64,000 nt of DNA, from the NCBI GenBank assembly GCA_018398805.1, contig JAGFBZ010000852.1, positions 434,501-498,500 of the forward strand, given 5' to 3'. The position numbers and the translations under genes are program-made. This DNA comes from Hirundichthys speculiger (taxonomy: Eukaryota; Chordata; Actinopteri; Beloniformes; Exocoetidae). Each line of letters starts with the position of its first letter. The stretch's first letter is position 1. This document shows, one piece after another, positions 23,751 to 35,494 of this stretch. A model generated the notes under the pieces. That model had not been told where the DNA came from, did not search any database, and worked only from the letters and a program-made list of their open reading frames with translations.

Positions 23751-24441
23751 TTGGTTGTGACTGGATCATCCCACCAGCAGACGGACCAGTGAACCATCTG
23801 TTGATCCTATTGGCTGTGTAGATTCAACAGAACTGTCAATCATCCAGATCCATCATCGTTCCAGAGATACGTCCTGGTAGTCACTCAGCGACTGTTCCAC
23901 AGACTGAACCAGGAATTCACACATTTAGAGACATTTATATCAAATATATACAAACACCTCAACGTACCAACAGTCACTCTAAATATTCTTCTTCACAACC
24001 TTCCAAAAACTGTTGCACAACAGGAACATCAGTCCTGGTCCAGGAGACGTTGAGATGTTCTGAGATGTTCTGACATCTCAGAACATCTCAGAATATCTCC
24101 TGGACCAGGACTGATGTTCCCGATGGGCATAAAGAAGCTAGTTCATCTCAAAGTAGCTTCAGAATCAGTCTTCAGGAACCTCTGGTTGACATCACAGAGG
24201 GTTCTTCTGGTTCCTCTGATCCAGTCTGTGGTTCTGGTACGAATGATGAAAATCTGGTGAGTCAGCTGAGAGAAATCAGCAAAAGCATGGGCTTACTGCA
24301 AATATCAGGCTCCTGCAGGAGCACGAGCGATTCAGTTTCAGTTTCATCAGAATCAGCTGTGGTCTAATGTCGCAGTGACAGCTGGATTTTTTTTCTCATC
24401 TTTTTGTTAAGTGGTTTATGGTGGTCTGCAGTCCAGTAATC
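23751..24441. other. Intergenic DNA holding a long hairpin
   Basis: Apart from the 96-bp inverted repeat at 24025-24120 nothing was recognised. Confidence 0.5.
24025..24120. repeat. Near-perfect 96-bp inverted repeat (hairpin)
   Basis: The left arm starts GGAACATCAGTCCTGGTCCA, and the right arm ends with its exact complement (TGGACCAGGACTGATGTTCC). The outer 25 bases pair without a break. The inner parts contain two GAGATGTTCT units on the left and two complementary units on the right, with a small mismatch or indel between. The loop is about 6 bases. It may be a miniature element, a replication-made palindrome or a structured RNA locus; nothing visible decides. Confidence 0.85.
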
Positions 24442-24850
24442 ACCTCCGCCAAGGAGGTTGTTTTTGCTGGTGTTTGTCTGTCTGTGTTCAAGATAACTCA
24501 AAAAGTTATGGATGGATTTTGAATGAAATTATCAGGAGTTGTCAGAAATGCGAAAAGGAAGAACTGGTTTCATTTTGGCTGTGAACCAAAAGAAATCCTG
24601 GATTCTGGATCACTTTCAAATTTTTGATAACATTGCGGTCAATGGGGCCGAAAATTTTGTTTCTCAATATCTCCGTTGAATTATTGCCCAAAACTCATGA
24701 AATTTGACTCAGGGATTGACAATGGGAACCTCTATCAAATTTCAAAGACTGATCCAGATCTGATCCAGAACACGGATTTTATTGCAATCTGTAAATCGCT
24801 ATATGAGGGAATTGTTGTGCTTGGCGGAAGGTCTGCGCTCTCCTTCTAGT
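24442..24850 (+). repeat. Dispersed repeat, 'GGCGGAGGTC' family, copy 3
   Basis: Runs from CACCTCCGCCAAGGAGGTTG to GCTTGGCGGAAGGTCTGCGC and matches copy 1 (1731-2137, minus) over its length, including ATTGCGGTCAATGGGGCCGA. Confidence 0.85.
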
Positions 24851-25984
24851 TCTTGAAGTGAAGTTCTTTCTGACTGAATAAACAACATTTGTTTTGGAAA
24901 GCCAAGGTTGTTAAGCATTTAGCTTCTTTCCTTTAGAGGTTGTGTAATTTGCTTTTATTAGAAAAAAAAGAAAGGTTTAATCAAACTTACAGTCTCATTC
25001 TGAGGAATAAACATGAAGCCCTCTTGCACAGCTTTATTTTGATTTTCTATTCTCTTTGTCCCTTGTTCTGCGGACATTCTTGCTTCTGATTGCATTTTGC
25101 AAGTCACAGTAAAACTGAGTTGTGCCTGTATGACTGACTGGAGCAGGCCAGTTGTCCTGATGGGTACCACTGCTCTGCTTAGTCAGAGCAGAATTTCAGA
25201 GGACCTGAACACATGCATGGTACAGTATTTACCTTACAGCTCACTGCTTTTTTTAAAATTCAACTTAGGGGTTCAAAAATGTCATGCCAAGTATGACCCC
25301 AATCCCATAACAGTTGGGAGCCTGAGTAAAATGTATATAACTAATGTCATTAGCCCACATTTTGTTCACGAAAACACAATGTTGCGAGTAAACGGTAGCT
25401 ATTTTTCCTGGACACGTGCAGCAAAAGTCTGGAAGAATAAGTAAAGCTCAAAGGAAGAACGTACAGCAAAAATTTGGTTCATGGGCAACAGGTATGATTT
25501 TGGGATGTCACAGACGAAAGATCACCGCCGTGAAAGAATGGAGGGGATATCGTCCATCTTTCATCCAAATCGTCTGTCCTACAATGTGATGATGTTGACG
25601 GCCGTCACACTGGGCTTGCAATCGAAGATGACCTAATATATATTTCTGATATACTTACTTCCCAATTAAAATGCAACTTGAAATTACCCTGGAGCCAAAA
25701 CTAAGCTCTGAAGTTGGTCTCCTCTTCCTAACCATGACTGGGAACACATTCTTCTTTTTTTTTTAAAAAGTATTTTAGCACACATAAACGCTGTAACAGA
25801 GCAGTTTATTTTCACCTGTCGTTTCTTTACTTTTCATAGCGTACTGACGATACCGTAAGTGCATCCGCCCACATACCCTACGATTCCAGAGGGCTCATCA
25901 ACATACAGTCTGCTCATACCATTTCTGACATCGTACCCAAGATTAAGGCAATGCAGATGGTACTGTAAGGGATGTTACAGTCTT
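24851..25984. other. Intergenic DNA, no gene recognised
   Basis: A plus-strand frame of 115 codons (25097-25444) has no motif. No transposon ends are visible. Confidence 0.45.
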
Positions 25985-26545
25985 ATACCATCTATCCATC
26001 CATCCATTATCTTCCATAGATCCAAGTTTGGGTTGTGGGGACACCTCCTCCAGTTCTTCTGGGAGGACATTGAGGCCTTCCCTCAACTTGACTTTCTAAG
26101 AATCGGGACAGCACTTGCACTTCATGGAAGTGCGCATTTTTGAGATTGAGGGTTAAGGGAAGGATTGGAATTCACTCATTTTGTCCATAAAAGTAAAAAG
26201 AAAAAGAAAAGAGAATCGGTGACAAAGGGCGGCCCTGACGGAGCCCAACTGTCACTGGAAACAAATCTGACTTGCTACTGGGACTGCATACCCAGTAGCC
26301 CTAGGGACCAGTACCCTATAATCATGGGGTACCTCCCACAGGACACCCTGAAGGCTACGATCAAATGTCTTCTCCAAGTCCACATATTCCCATGATCCCT
26401 CTAGGATCCTAGCAAGAGTTTCCAGTGTTCTACAACCAGCACTGTTCCTCCTGAGTATGAAATTTGACCAGTTGACCAGATCCTGTCCACCAGAAACCCT
26501 GCGTGGACCTTAACAGGGAGGCTGAGGAGCGTCATTCCCCTGGAG
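25985..26545 (-). pseudogene. LINE reverse transcriptase remnant with (GATG)n tail, split by a MITE piece
   Basis: On the minus strand VGLRQGRPLSPILF (about 26245-26205) is an RT motif of non-LTR retrotransposons (RQG-x-PLSP). Upstream to about 26545 the text is a worn finger region. After a MITE fragment (about 26078-26175), the C-terminal text with LPEELEEV (26070-26040) leads into GATAATGGATGGATGGATAG at 26005-25985, the 3' tail. This appears to be the same family as 8938-9560. Frameshifts and stops are many. Confidence 0.65.
26078..26175. mobile_element. PIF/Harbinger-like MITE end fragment, third copy
   Basis: GAATCGGGACAGCACTTGCA and TTTTTGAGATTGAGGGTTAA with GGAATTCACTC match the right ends of the complete MITEs at 29353-30089 and 48733-49472. 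Only about 100 bp remains. Confidence 0.7.
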
Positions 26546-26602
26546 TTGGGACACAGTCTCATACAACTGGAGAAACCGATCAGTATACAGGAGCCCTGAG
26601 AG

Positions 26603-26890
26603 CAGTCCTTCTCAAAAAGTGGGGTGTCACCCCTACTTTTTTTTTTTTTTTGCCATACTGGAATAAAGTGTAATTGCACATATACTCCAGTAGGGAGCAG
26701 TGGCGCTCCCATTGTCACAGTGTGCAGCAGGGAGTATTAGCTCTATTGAGTCGGGTTTTTTTGCATGGACACAGAGCAGGAGATATGAAGAAAACAAACC
26801 GTCAAGAAACACCACGGAAATTTAAATGTACAAAATGTTTTCTTCTTCCTGGAAGGAGGGTGGGCAGCAGAAAAGAATTGAGAAGCACTG
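26603..26890. mobile_element. Small hAT MITE (288 bp)
   Basis: It starts CAGTCCTTCTCAAAAAGTGG and ends GAATTGAGAAGCACTG, with inverted ends. Flanks cctgagag (26595-26602) and tcttagag (26891-26898) agree at six of eight positions. A T-run lies at 26638-26652. There is no coding capacity. Confidence 0.75.
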
Positions 26891-26898
26891 TCTTAGAG

Positions 26899-28263
26899 GC
26901 AGAGTCTGTCAGAAGTTCACCAATCTTAGAAAAGCAGTGTCGACAAACACTTAAAATTTTCTATGCTCTATTGTGACAAATATATACACGTATCTAAAAA
27001 AAAATACCTTCTGCTCTTGTTTACATTTTGCGCAGCGTCCCCAGTTTTTTGTAATTGGGGTTGTAACTCTCAGCTCCTTGGTGTGCGCTGCATGTGCTTC
27101 CTTTTTCAACTCGCTGTCCAAACTTGTCTCATCGTGATCAAATCAGTGACCTCAAAAAGAAAAAAAAAAAAAACCGTGCAAGCTTTTCTCATCATGAACC
27201 TATTTCTAATGACAATTTTCATTCCAGCTCCTGAAAAGATTTTTCTTTAAAGCTATCTGCTGTGCTGGAATCAGGTATTCTCACGAGGCAGCCTCCGCTT
27301 GGGTTTCTGAGCCTAAGTAAAAGAGATATTTTTCTTGGGTAGTTTAAAAGTCCAATCTCTTTAATGCTCTTTGACAAAAGCTTGAAGATAGGACAGCTGA
27401 GTGGAATCTATAAGCAGAAAGCTGGTCCACTTTCACTTTTCCCCATCTGTAATATTGCCATCCTTGCCCACTTTCTTCTCTTACTTCTCATCTTTTACTT
27501 ATCAGGTCTTCCAAATTAGGCAATCAGGTGATATCGTCGCAGACGAAAAAAACGACAACTCTGCAGAACTTCAAGGCAACTGTCATTTTCTTTAACCCAA
27601 ACTGTCAGCTGCCTCTGTGAGCGTGCTTTGTTGGAAACGATGAAGAAAAACAATTCTGGTGACTTTAACTTCCTGTCTGCATGATCAGTCATGATACTAA
27701 GATTATGACAGCGCGGCGGAAAAGAGATGGCTTGAAAGCGACTTTGGATTAATGGTTTGTTTTTGAGACGCTTTCCAAAATCTGACAATAAGATCAGGAA
27801 AAAATAAATAAAAATGAATGAGAAGAGGGTTAATTTGACTGACGCCGGCTGATCATTAATGTTGAAAATTAGATGGATTAATTCCACATTAAACTAAACT
27901 GGCACAGACCTGCTCCCAGTCTTGTTCACATCCCTGATCTTATTCTGACATACTGCCTAGAAAGTCATCACTAACAGTGTTTCCTTACAGGCCAGTCTGT
28001 TTAAAAACCTCTGAATGTACATTAATGAACCACACAGCATCTGAGGGGGGATTACACGCTAGTAGGTGTTCATCAGAGAAGGCTGTAACTAAATTGAAGG
28101 AAATATTCCAGCTGTATTCTCCTCACTGCTGTGTGCCGCTGGAGTAAGACTGGACACTAACTTCAGTGGGGATAGCTTGGTTTATTGTGGGATCAAAAAT
28201 TAAAAGGAAATTTGGAATTTTGTCAGTTTCAGGTGATTTCGAAAGTTGTTGTAGAGGGCTAAC
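26899..28263. other. Intergenic DNA, no gene recognised
   Basis: The longest frame is 123 codons on the minus strand (27516-27887) with no domain. A-runs lie at 27158-27172. Confidence 0.45.
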
Positions 28264-28533
28264 TAGGGCTGGGCAAGATAAGTTATTATAGCATTTACTC
28301 ATTAATTTATTAACGCTGCCTTAACGCATGTTGCTTACATGCTTTTGTTTTGAAAAGTCTGTTGCTTGCCCCTGCGGAACCGGAAAAAAATTGGCAGAAA
28401 AAAATGGTATAAAAAAACAGAAATCCTGTATAACCTTTACATTCTAGTTCCCTGTAAAGGAAATTTCAACAGTGAAATTTTTTTGTGCTTCACACTTTCT
28501 AACAGGGACAGTTGGTAGTGAACATAGGCAAGG

Positions 28534-29170
28534 CAAGTTTATGTGTATAGCACATTTCGTGTACAAGAAAATTCAAGGTGCTTTACATAAAACATTTGAA
28601 GCATTACAGAGCATTAACAAAACTCTTTAAGACAACAACCTGAGATGTCCCATCCGGGGCTCGTCCTATGGCTGTTATTACTATTATTAATATTATTATT
28701 TTTTTTTTACTTTATAATATCAGCGATAAATAAATCCCAAAACCAGTGGCTATGAAGCTTCGAATTATCTGCCTACCCCTGTCGTCACCAGGACGGTTTT
28801 ACTGCTGTTTCATCTCTCTTTTATGTCATTTTTATACATCTTTTATATATTTTTTTTGTTTTACTTTTTATTTTACGCCTTACTTGTCAACCAGGCGACG
28901 CAACCCGGAAATTGAACCGGAAGCGCCCCGGGTCCTCAGCAGCCTGGCCACCCCCGGCCTTTAATACCGCGGCTACTAATTCAATGCTAGAATCGCACCA
29001 ACGCATCAGGCAAACGCGATGTGCAGACTTCCAAACGGCACAACAGAAAACAGCTAGCTTCACGGAGCAGCCCAGACAAATGTTACGTATGCACACAAGA
29101 ACAAAACACGTGAATACACAAAAGCACTGTAAAAATTATGAACATAGTCTATGAACATAGACTGGTGATG
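28534..29170. other. Unrecognised insert within hAT copy D
   Basis: Begins with the TTTATGTGTATAGCAC repeat head seen elsewhere and continues with A/T-rich and then GC-rich text, including GGAAGCGCCCCGGGTCCTC. No gene recognised. Confidence 0.4.
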
Positions 29171-29352
29171 CTGCTCCCCGTTAAAGGTTTTGGCTGTTAC
29201 CTCAGAAATTACCTGCTTTAATGTTCTGATTGTGGCTCAGGATTTTGTTGGTAGACTTTTTATGTACTTAATATAAAAAAACAGGTTGACATTAATGACC
29301 TGGCATTGGAAATAAGCTTCATTTTATTTTACATTTTTTAAGATGAGATTTA

Positions 29353-30089
29353 GGGTGAATTCCAATTCCTCCCCTAACCCTCAATCTCAACTCTCGCCCT
29401 TAACCCTCAATTTATGGCCCTCAATCTTAACCCTCAAAAGTAAGTGTGATGGTTATCTTGTGACTTAGAAATGGGACACCCCTTGAGTGCAGTTACGTCT
29501 TTAGACTGAAATGTATCAGAGCTCGTGTTGTCTCTGTATTCCTTAAAATGACACAGGGATAACATTGAAAAGAGCGCTGTATATTCTCTAAATAATATTA
29601 GCAAATAACACCATAGAGGATACATTATTCAGTCCTCTGTTGCTACACAACAAGGTATACAAGTAATGTGTAGCCGACCGGGACCGCCAGCAGGGACCAC
29701 CTGTCCGGCAGCAAACATCGTAAAGTAAAAAAATAAATGTTACGCAACAACAATGTTAATCCATGAAAAAAGTCTCAAACAAAGACAATAAGATGGTTTC
29801 ATAACATTTATATCTTTAAAAACTAGGAAGATACTTACATTTGTTGCTAGCTTTTTTTGTCGCCATAATTTTTGAAGATGTCTTGGCTAAATCACCCAGT
29901 GCCTTCTGGATAGCCCTTACTTCCAAGAGTGGTGCTGGAGAATCTCAATTTTGAGGGCGATACAGCCCTCAAACTTGTCCCTCAATTTGACGTTCTTAGA
30001 ATCGGGACAGCACTTGCACTTAGCGGGAGCGCGCATTTTTGAGATTGAGGGTTGAGACTGAGGTTTAAGGGAGGAATTGGAATTCACCC
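29353..30089. mobile_element. PIF/Harbinger-like MITE, copy 1, TTA target duplication
   Basis: A 737-bp element starts GGGTGAATTCCAATTCCTCC and ends GAGGAATTGGAATTCACCC, long inverted ends with AACCCTCAATCTCAA-type subrepeats. It is bordered by TTA on both sides (29350-29352 and 30090-30092). The related hAT copy C shows the uninterrupted target (GAGATTTACACTAAATATG), which confirms the 3-bp duplication. Three-base T-A-rich duplications fit PIF/Harbinger. A minus-strand frame of 63 codons (29434-29625) is well kept in the second copy. Confidence 0.88.
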
Positions 30090-30300
30090 TTACACTAAAT
30101 ATGTGTTACTGACAAGTGCTGATGTTAAAAGTGTTTGGACAATAAATGTTATGATACTTTCGTTCATATGGCAGCAGAATATTTAAATAAAAGTGACCTT
30201 TACAGTACTTTTGAATTCATTATTTGATTTTGCATATACAATGCGATTAATCGTGATTAATCAGGGAAATCATGCGATTAATCGTGATCTAAAATCGTGA

Positions 30301-31659
30301 ACACATTTGCATCTCAGCAGAGTTACACATGTGTGACTCTGCTGAGCCATGAATTCCTTTAATTCTCAGCAGTGATGACTTCATGAGCATCTTGACAAAT
30401 GAAATTGTTTCTACTAAAGATAAAATTCACAGCATCCATCTCTGAATCTGAACTTCTCTTCACTGGCTTCCTGTGAAATCCAGGACAGTAATTTAAAGGT
30501 CTTCTGCTCACAAATAATGGCCATTAAGGATGAAATCAGTTGTGTAGAATAGTTTTTTGTGTTTAATTATTTGAACTATATATTCTGTATATACAGTACA
30601 AAGTCCAGTGGACTCACTCATTTCACAAATCACAAAAGAAAACCATCCACTTTTTGAACCATTACAAATATGGCACCTTAGATTTGTCCAAGTCGATTCA
30701 CTCTGTTGTGGAAAACAATATCTTTGTATGTATCCTTGTTTCTGCAACTTTATGAATCCAAGAAAGACTGAAAGTGAAGACTTGAAGGCCTGCAAGGCGA
30801 TCAAAGTCATGACACGACACAACAGATTCAAGAGAGGAAGAGTTACAAATAGATAGGAAAGTAGAAGGTAGTGTTTAGATTTGTTGTTTCACAGTCTAAC
30901 GGCCGGTGGCCATTAAACGCAGAGAATCGCTCCCACCGCAAGCGAGGAGGCGTGGTCGCCGCCTGTGCAAGGGATCTTAGGAAAGCAGGGCGTCAAAAGT
31001 TACGCAAACGAACACGTTATCAAACCAAAGTAGACATCGTTCTGCAGTCCCTGGAAGGTTTGAATCCGCTGCGGTAGACTAGAACTTCATGTCCTCATTA
31101 AAGCCCATCAAGGAGAAGCTGATGGAGGCCGTTGGAGGTTTCCTACTTATTTACCATCCGGAGCAAACAGGCTTGTCTGCAGGCAGAGAGCGACCGTCAT
31201 CTGCTGATATTCCCCGATAGAAGCTGTTGTTCACATTTATGCTTTACAACAACATAGGGAGGATTAGATAAACCTCGGATGAAAATGGGGGAGTGAGGCG
31301 ACTCTACTCAAAACCGCTGCTGTACGGTGGACATGCAGCCTTCGAGTCCTTGCAGAGTTTCCCCAAGTAGAAATTTAGTCTCCTAGGAACATCAACTATA
31401 CTGTTCTGTCTAGTTATGAAGATCATAAGTGGTTAAATTCTCCTGGCAGCTCGCCGTATGAAGATTCAAACAAGAAAGAGGCAGGAACCAGGACCCAAAG
31501 ACTGAAACATAAATGAGAATAAATATCTCTTTAACTGACATGTAACATGCAATTAAATCCAAAGAGCCAGAAACATCCCACCCACAAAAGCATTAAAAAA
31601 TTTCAAATATGAATCCATTGTCTACATTTCCTGGTGATGTTTCATACGTTCCTGGAAAA
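30301..31659. other. Intergenic DNA, no gene recognised
   Basis: Frames of 107 codons or less (for example 30508-30831, minus) carry no motif. A GC-richer patch lies at 30890-31080. Confidence 0.45.
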
Positions 31660-31667
31660 GCATAAAC

Positions 31668-32687
31668 CAGTGGTTCTTAACCTCAGGGCCGCGACCCAAA
31701 CTTGGGCAGCCAGTGCCTCCCAGAGGGCCACAAAAAAACTTTCAGTTTTGCACCTGTGGGCCGCGAGACTGCGTGCAGCTTTCGACCACGTGGTGGCGGT
31801 AATGCGTCACTCAGTTGTTTAACAAGCGCCAATGCACAGAGAAGAAGTGGCAAAAATGGAGGTTTTTAAAAAAAGAAAAAAATGAAGACGAATGCCCTGC
31901 CAAGGCCCAAAACCAAAAGACAACATTTTTATGGAAATACAATCTCAACTTCATTAAATACGGTTTTGTAAATGGAGGCAGTGCCAAAAGCCCAGTGTGT
32001 GGAGTGTGGGCTAATGCTGTCAAACAAATACTTCTAGCCCTCAAAACTACAGCGGCATCAAGCACCCGACACTTGTGGGAAAACTGGTGGAATATTTTAA
32101 GAGGAAGGAAATTGGGCTGCAGATGCAGAAAAGGTCCGTCATGTCTCTCAGCAACTCTAAATGTTTGCATTTAGGTTCAAAATTTGCACTATTTTTCAAT
32201 TTCATTTGCAGTTTATTTATTTAATTTAAAAATAGATTTATATTATTTGAATGCATTTATTTTATCACCCACCTGCTTTTATTGATTGATTATATGTATT
32301 ATTTTTTTATCAATTTACAGTAAACTACTAATATTGATCTTTTTCATTATTTTAAAAAAGCCTGACTTGATCATTGAATTTTTTTTCTTGTCACAGCTTG
32401 ATTTGGTCCAGGAATGATCAGCCTGTTCGGTGTCTTCATACAGTATGTGTGCAAGTTTACATACATATGTTTAATAAAAGTATTTGTGATAATCCCATTT
32501 TATAATGTTATTTTACTTGATAAGGTTTTTGCTTGTTAAACAGTAAGTGGATTTGGTTTATTATTGAATACAAATCGAACCGAGAGTGAGGTCAATTAAA
32601 CCTATACAGTGTTAATATTTAATGGGCCCTGGGTCCACTTTGTATTAAAGAATTGGGCCTCAAGGTCAAAAAGGTTAAGAACCCCTG
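31668..32687 (+). mobile_element. hAT element with transposase remnant and perfect 8-bp duplication
   Basis: A 1020-bp element starts CAGTGGTTCTTAACCTCAGG and ends AAGGTTAAGAACCCCTG. It is flanked by gcataaac on both sides (31660-31667 and 32688-32695). Ends of this type belong to Charlie-like hATs. A piece of transposase lies at its 5' side. Most of the gene is missing. Confidence 0.92.
31815..32174 (+). pseudogene. hAT transposase N-terminal (BED-like finger) remnant
   Basis: A 119-codon frame begins with a lysine-rich stretch, followed by KYNLNFIKYGFVNGGS and SPVCGVWANAV, then a decayed histidine-bearing helix region. This layout fits the degenerate BED-type zinc finger at the start of Charlie-like hAT transposases, as in the ZBED5/FAM200 relatives. 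In place of the expected second zinc-binding cysteine there is a tryptophan (CGVW), and the histidine pair is out of frame. The catalytic domain is deleted. The opposite strand is equally open (31811-32170), which is a shadow. Confidence 0.65.
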
Positions 32688-32695
32688 GCATAAAC

Positions 32696-34456
32696 GACAC
32701 TCGCTCGCCCAGGCACCGGCGAGGATCTAAACATCGTTTAGCTGTCAGCTCAGGTCCTTCCTCCTCCTCCTCCTGACTAGCGTCTTTGGTCTTTTCGATT
32801 GGTCCTCTGACGATCCTCAACCATCAGGAGGAGAAGCAGGTCCTGGGATCCCCATCACTACCAGTTTTCAGTGGTCCAAGCATGTAACTTCCAGTCCCAG
32901 ACCGACAGTCACACTGGAGCAGGTCCCAAAATGTACAAAATCAAATTTCACTGCAGCGTCCTGAAGCTCAGCTCCGCTCTGTGACACCAGCAGGAGCCGT
33001 AACTTTGCATCATTTCTGGTCTGGATGCTTTACAGTTTCTAGATCTCCCTCTGTGTCGTGAACACAGCCCATGTACTTGCTTTGTGAAAACGTCAAGACC
33101 GATTAAGCGCTGTCTGTGACCATTACTATCACCGTGCCCGCTGTAGTTCTCAGGGACGGTCATGTGATGCCAAACCTCCAAATTTAACAGCAGCTTGATC
33201 TGTGCCTTAAATTTTCTCGTCAGTTGTCTGTTGCCAGGCTGAAGATGTTTCTAAAACTGACTCTGCCCTTTAGCTCGGCAGAAAAGGGTTTTCAGATGCT
33301 GTGGCGGTGAGCTCCTCACTGGTACATTCCTTTGCTGGCATTAGTCCTGGAACTAATTGGACTAAATAAATACTCTGTGGACTAATTTGATTCAATTTTG
33401 TTTGCTGTCTGTCAATATGTCTGCCCTTCAGTTGCTTCCCTGGCTAAAATCATCTTGTTAGCTTGGAGTCGGCCTCTGCTGTCGGTTCTCTGACTGATGC
33501 AGACGGGCTGAAAAGGTGTTTTTGACGTGCAGTAAAATTAGCTGGAATGGGTCCTTCCCTCCACAGAGAGACTCGGAGGAAGTCGCATCGTGTCTCTCCG
33601 GCAGACGACAGAGATTTCTCAGAAACAGGGTTACGCACACATCGACCGCAGGATGCATGCACACGCATGCACAAACACTCAGCCGTGCAGAAATTGACTC
33701 CAATTAGCTAGCCGCTTGTCTGTCTCTTTCCCTCATCAGCGCAAGAGTGAGAGTCTCATCATTAAGAGAGCAGCTTTAATGACGGCAGGACTAACCCTTG
33801 GTGATGCAGGTCCTCGTTGATATTCCAGAGGTAATCCCGTACGGCTTCAGTGAGCCTCCCCCACAAACCAGCTTTTGTTTTCTTCCTCCTCTCTCATCTC
33901 TTATTTCTTTAAAAAAGTGTTGAATGTATGCGCAATCATGCAATTCAAAGTGAAGCGGCATAATTTATCGAATATGAAATGATGTTCAGCTCCAGATTTG
34001 AATTACCTTAGGGCTCAATCAAGAGTCCTTCTGCAGACATCGATCAATCCCCCAATAAACCTGCTTATCAGCACTGCATTTGTAGAGACAAATATCTACT
34101 GTGTTTTCTGGACTTTAAGTCACGCTTATTTAAGTAGTTTGGCTGATCCTGCGACTTATATATCAAAAATATCTTCTATGTCTCCATGACAACAACAGGA
34201 CATCGCCTACACTCGTGACAACTGAACACAGCTACCGAAAAAATGACAAGAGTAATGACAAGGGAAGACAAATATACCACCAAAAAAAAAAAGCTCTACT
34301 GCAGAATTTTAACTAAAGACTATAAAATATGCAGCTGAAAACAGTAACGGAGCAGCAGAAAGTTTGGAGTGATAAGAAAGTGATAGGAAACTGACAGCTA
34401 TGAAACAATCAAAGGAGGAGAACCTCGGACTGAAAGATGCACAAACCTTGAGTAAT
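32696..34456. other. Intergenic DNA, no gene recognised
   Basis: No domain or element was recognised. Minus-strand frames at 33450-33703 are chance. Confidence 0.45.
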
Positions 34457-35483
34457 GAGTCCACAGATGGAGGAACGAGTCCACAGATGGAGGAACGAGT
34501 CCACAGATGAAGGTATGAGTCCACAGATGGAGGAACAAGTCCACAGATGGAGGAACAAGTCCACAGATGGAGGAACAAGTCCACAGATGGAGGAACGAGT
34601 CTACAGATGGAGGAACGAGTCCACAGATGGAGGAACGAGCTCACACATGGAGGAATGACTCTACAGATGGAGGAACGAGTCCACAGATGGAGGAACGAGC
34701 TCACACATGGAGGAACAAGTCCAGAGATGGAGGAACAAGTCTACAGATGGAGGAAGAAGACAACAAACAGAGAAACGAGCCCACAGATGGAGGAATGAGT
34801 CTACAGATGGAGGAACGAGTCCACAGATGGAGGAATGAGTCTACAGATGGAGGAACGAGTCCACAGATGGAGGAACAAGCTCACACATGGAGAAACAAGT
34901 CCAAGAGATCGAGGAACGAGTCCACAGATGGAGGAAGAAGACCACAGACAGAGAAACAAGTCCACAGATGGAGGAATGAGTCCACAGATGGAGGAATGAG
35001 TCCACAGATGGAGGAACGAGTCCACAGATGGAGGAATGAGTCCACAGATGGAGAAACGAGTCCACAGATGGAGGAATGAGTCAACAGATGGAGGAACGAG
35101 TCCACAGATGGAGGAACGAGCTCAAACACGGAGAAACAAGTCCAAGAGATCGAGGAACGAGTCCACAGATGGAGGAAGAAGACCACAGACAGAGAAACAA
35201 GTCCACAGATGGAGGAATGAGTCCACAGATGGAAGAACGAGTCCACAGATGGAGAAACGAGTCTACAGATGGAAGAACGAGTCCACAGATGGAGAAACGA
35301 GTCTACAGATGGAAGAACGAGTCCACAGATGGAGAAACGAGTCCACAGATGGAGGAACGAGTCCACAGATGGAGGAACGAGTCCACAGATGGAGGAACGA
35401 GCTCACACATGGAGGAATAAGTCCACAGATGGAGGAACAAGTCCACAGATGGAGGAACAAGTCCACAAATGGAGGAATGAGTC
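34457..35483 (+). repeat. Large minisatellite, 20-bp unit, about 51 copies, with higher-order structure
   Basis: The unit GAGTCCACAGATGGAGGAAC recurs at 20-bp spacing for about 1.03 kb. Variants include AATGAG, AACAAG, CTCACACATGG and GGAAGAAGACCACAGACAGA. A block with AAGTCCAAGAGATCGAGGAA, then the AAGACCACAGACAG variant, occurs at about 34890-34980 and again 241 bp later, showing a higher-order duplication of about 12 units. Twenty is not a multiple of three and the unit lacks stops in most frames on both strands, so long frames of up to 170 codons appear in both directions. They are not evidence of a gene. Confidence 0.95.
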
Positions 35484-35494
35484 AGTAAATTAAA

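Larger units (their letters stand above)
28264..30300 (+). mobile_element. hAT-type element, family 'TAGGGCTGGGCA', copy D, old and interrupted
   Basis: Starts TAGGGCTGGGCAAGATAAGT and ends in the ATTAATCGTGATTAATC palindromic zone near 30300 without a clean terminal repeat. The middle is replaced or interrupted: 28534-29170 holds unrelated repeat text, and 29353-30089 is a complete TTA-flanked MITE. Recognisable family blocks flank the MITE (CTCAGAAATTACCTGCTTTA before, GTGCTGATGTTAAAAGTGTT after). Confidence 0.75.

Noticed and set aside
29370..29440. Telomere-like repeats (AACCCTCAATCTC, CCTTAACCCTCAA)
   Set aside because: They are subterminal repeats of the Harbinger-like MITE, seen again at 48750-48820 and at both ends, not TTAGGG arrays.
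34567..35366. Long open frames on both strands (up to 170 codons), as a repeat protein
   Set aside because: They are produced by a 20-bp minisatellite without stops, in several overlapping frames and both directions. No start context, domain or codon periodicity supports a gene.
34457..35483. CRISPR-like array
   Set aside because: Units abut with no unique spacers, and this is eukaryotic DNA.
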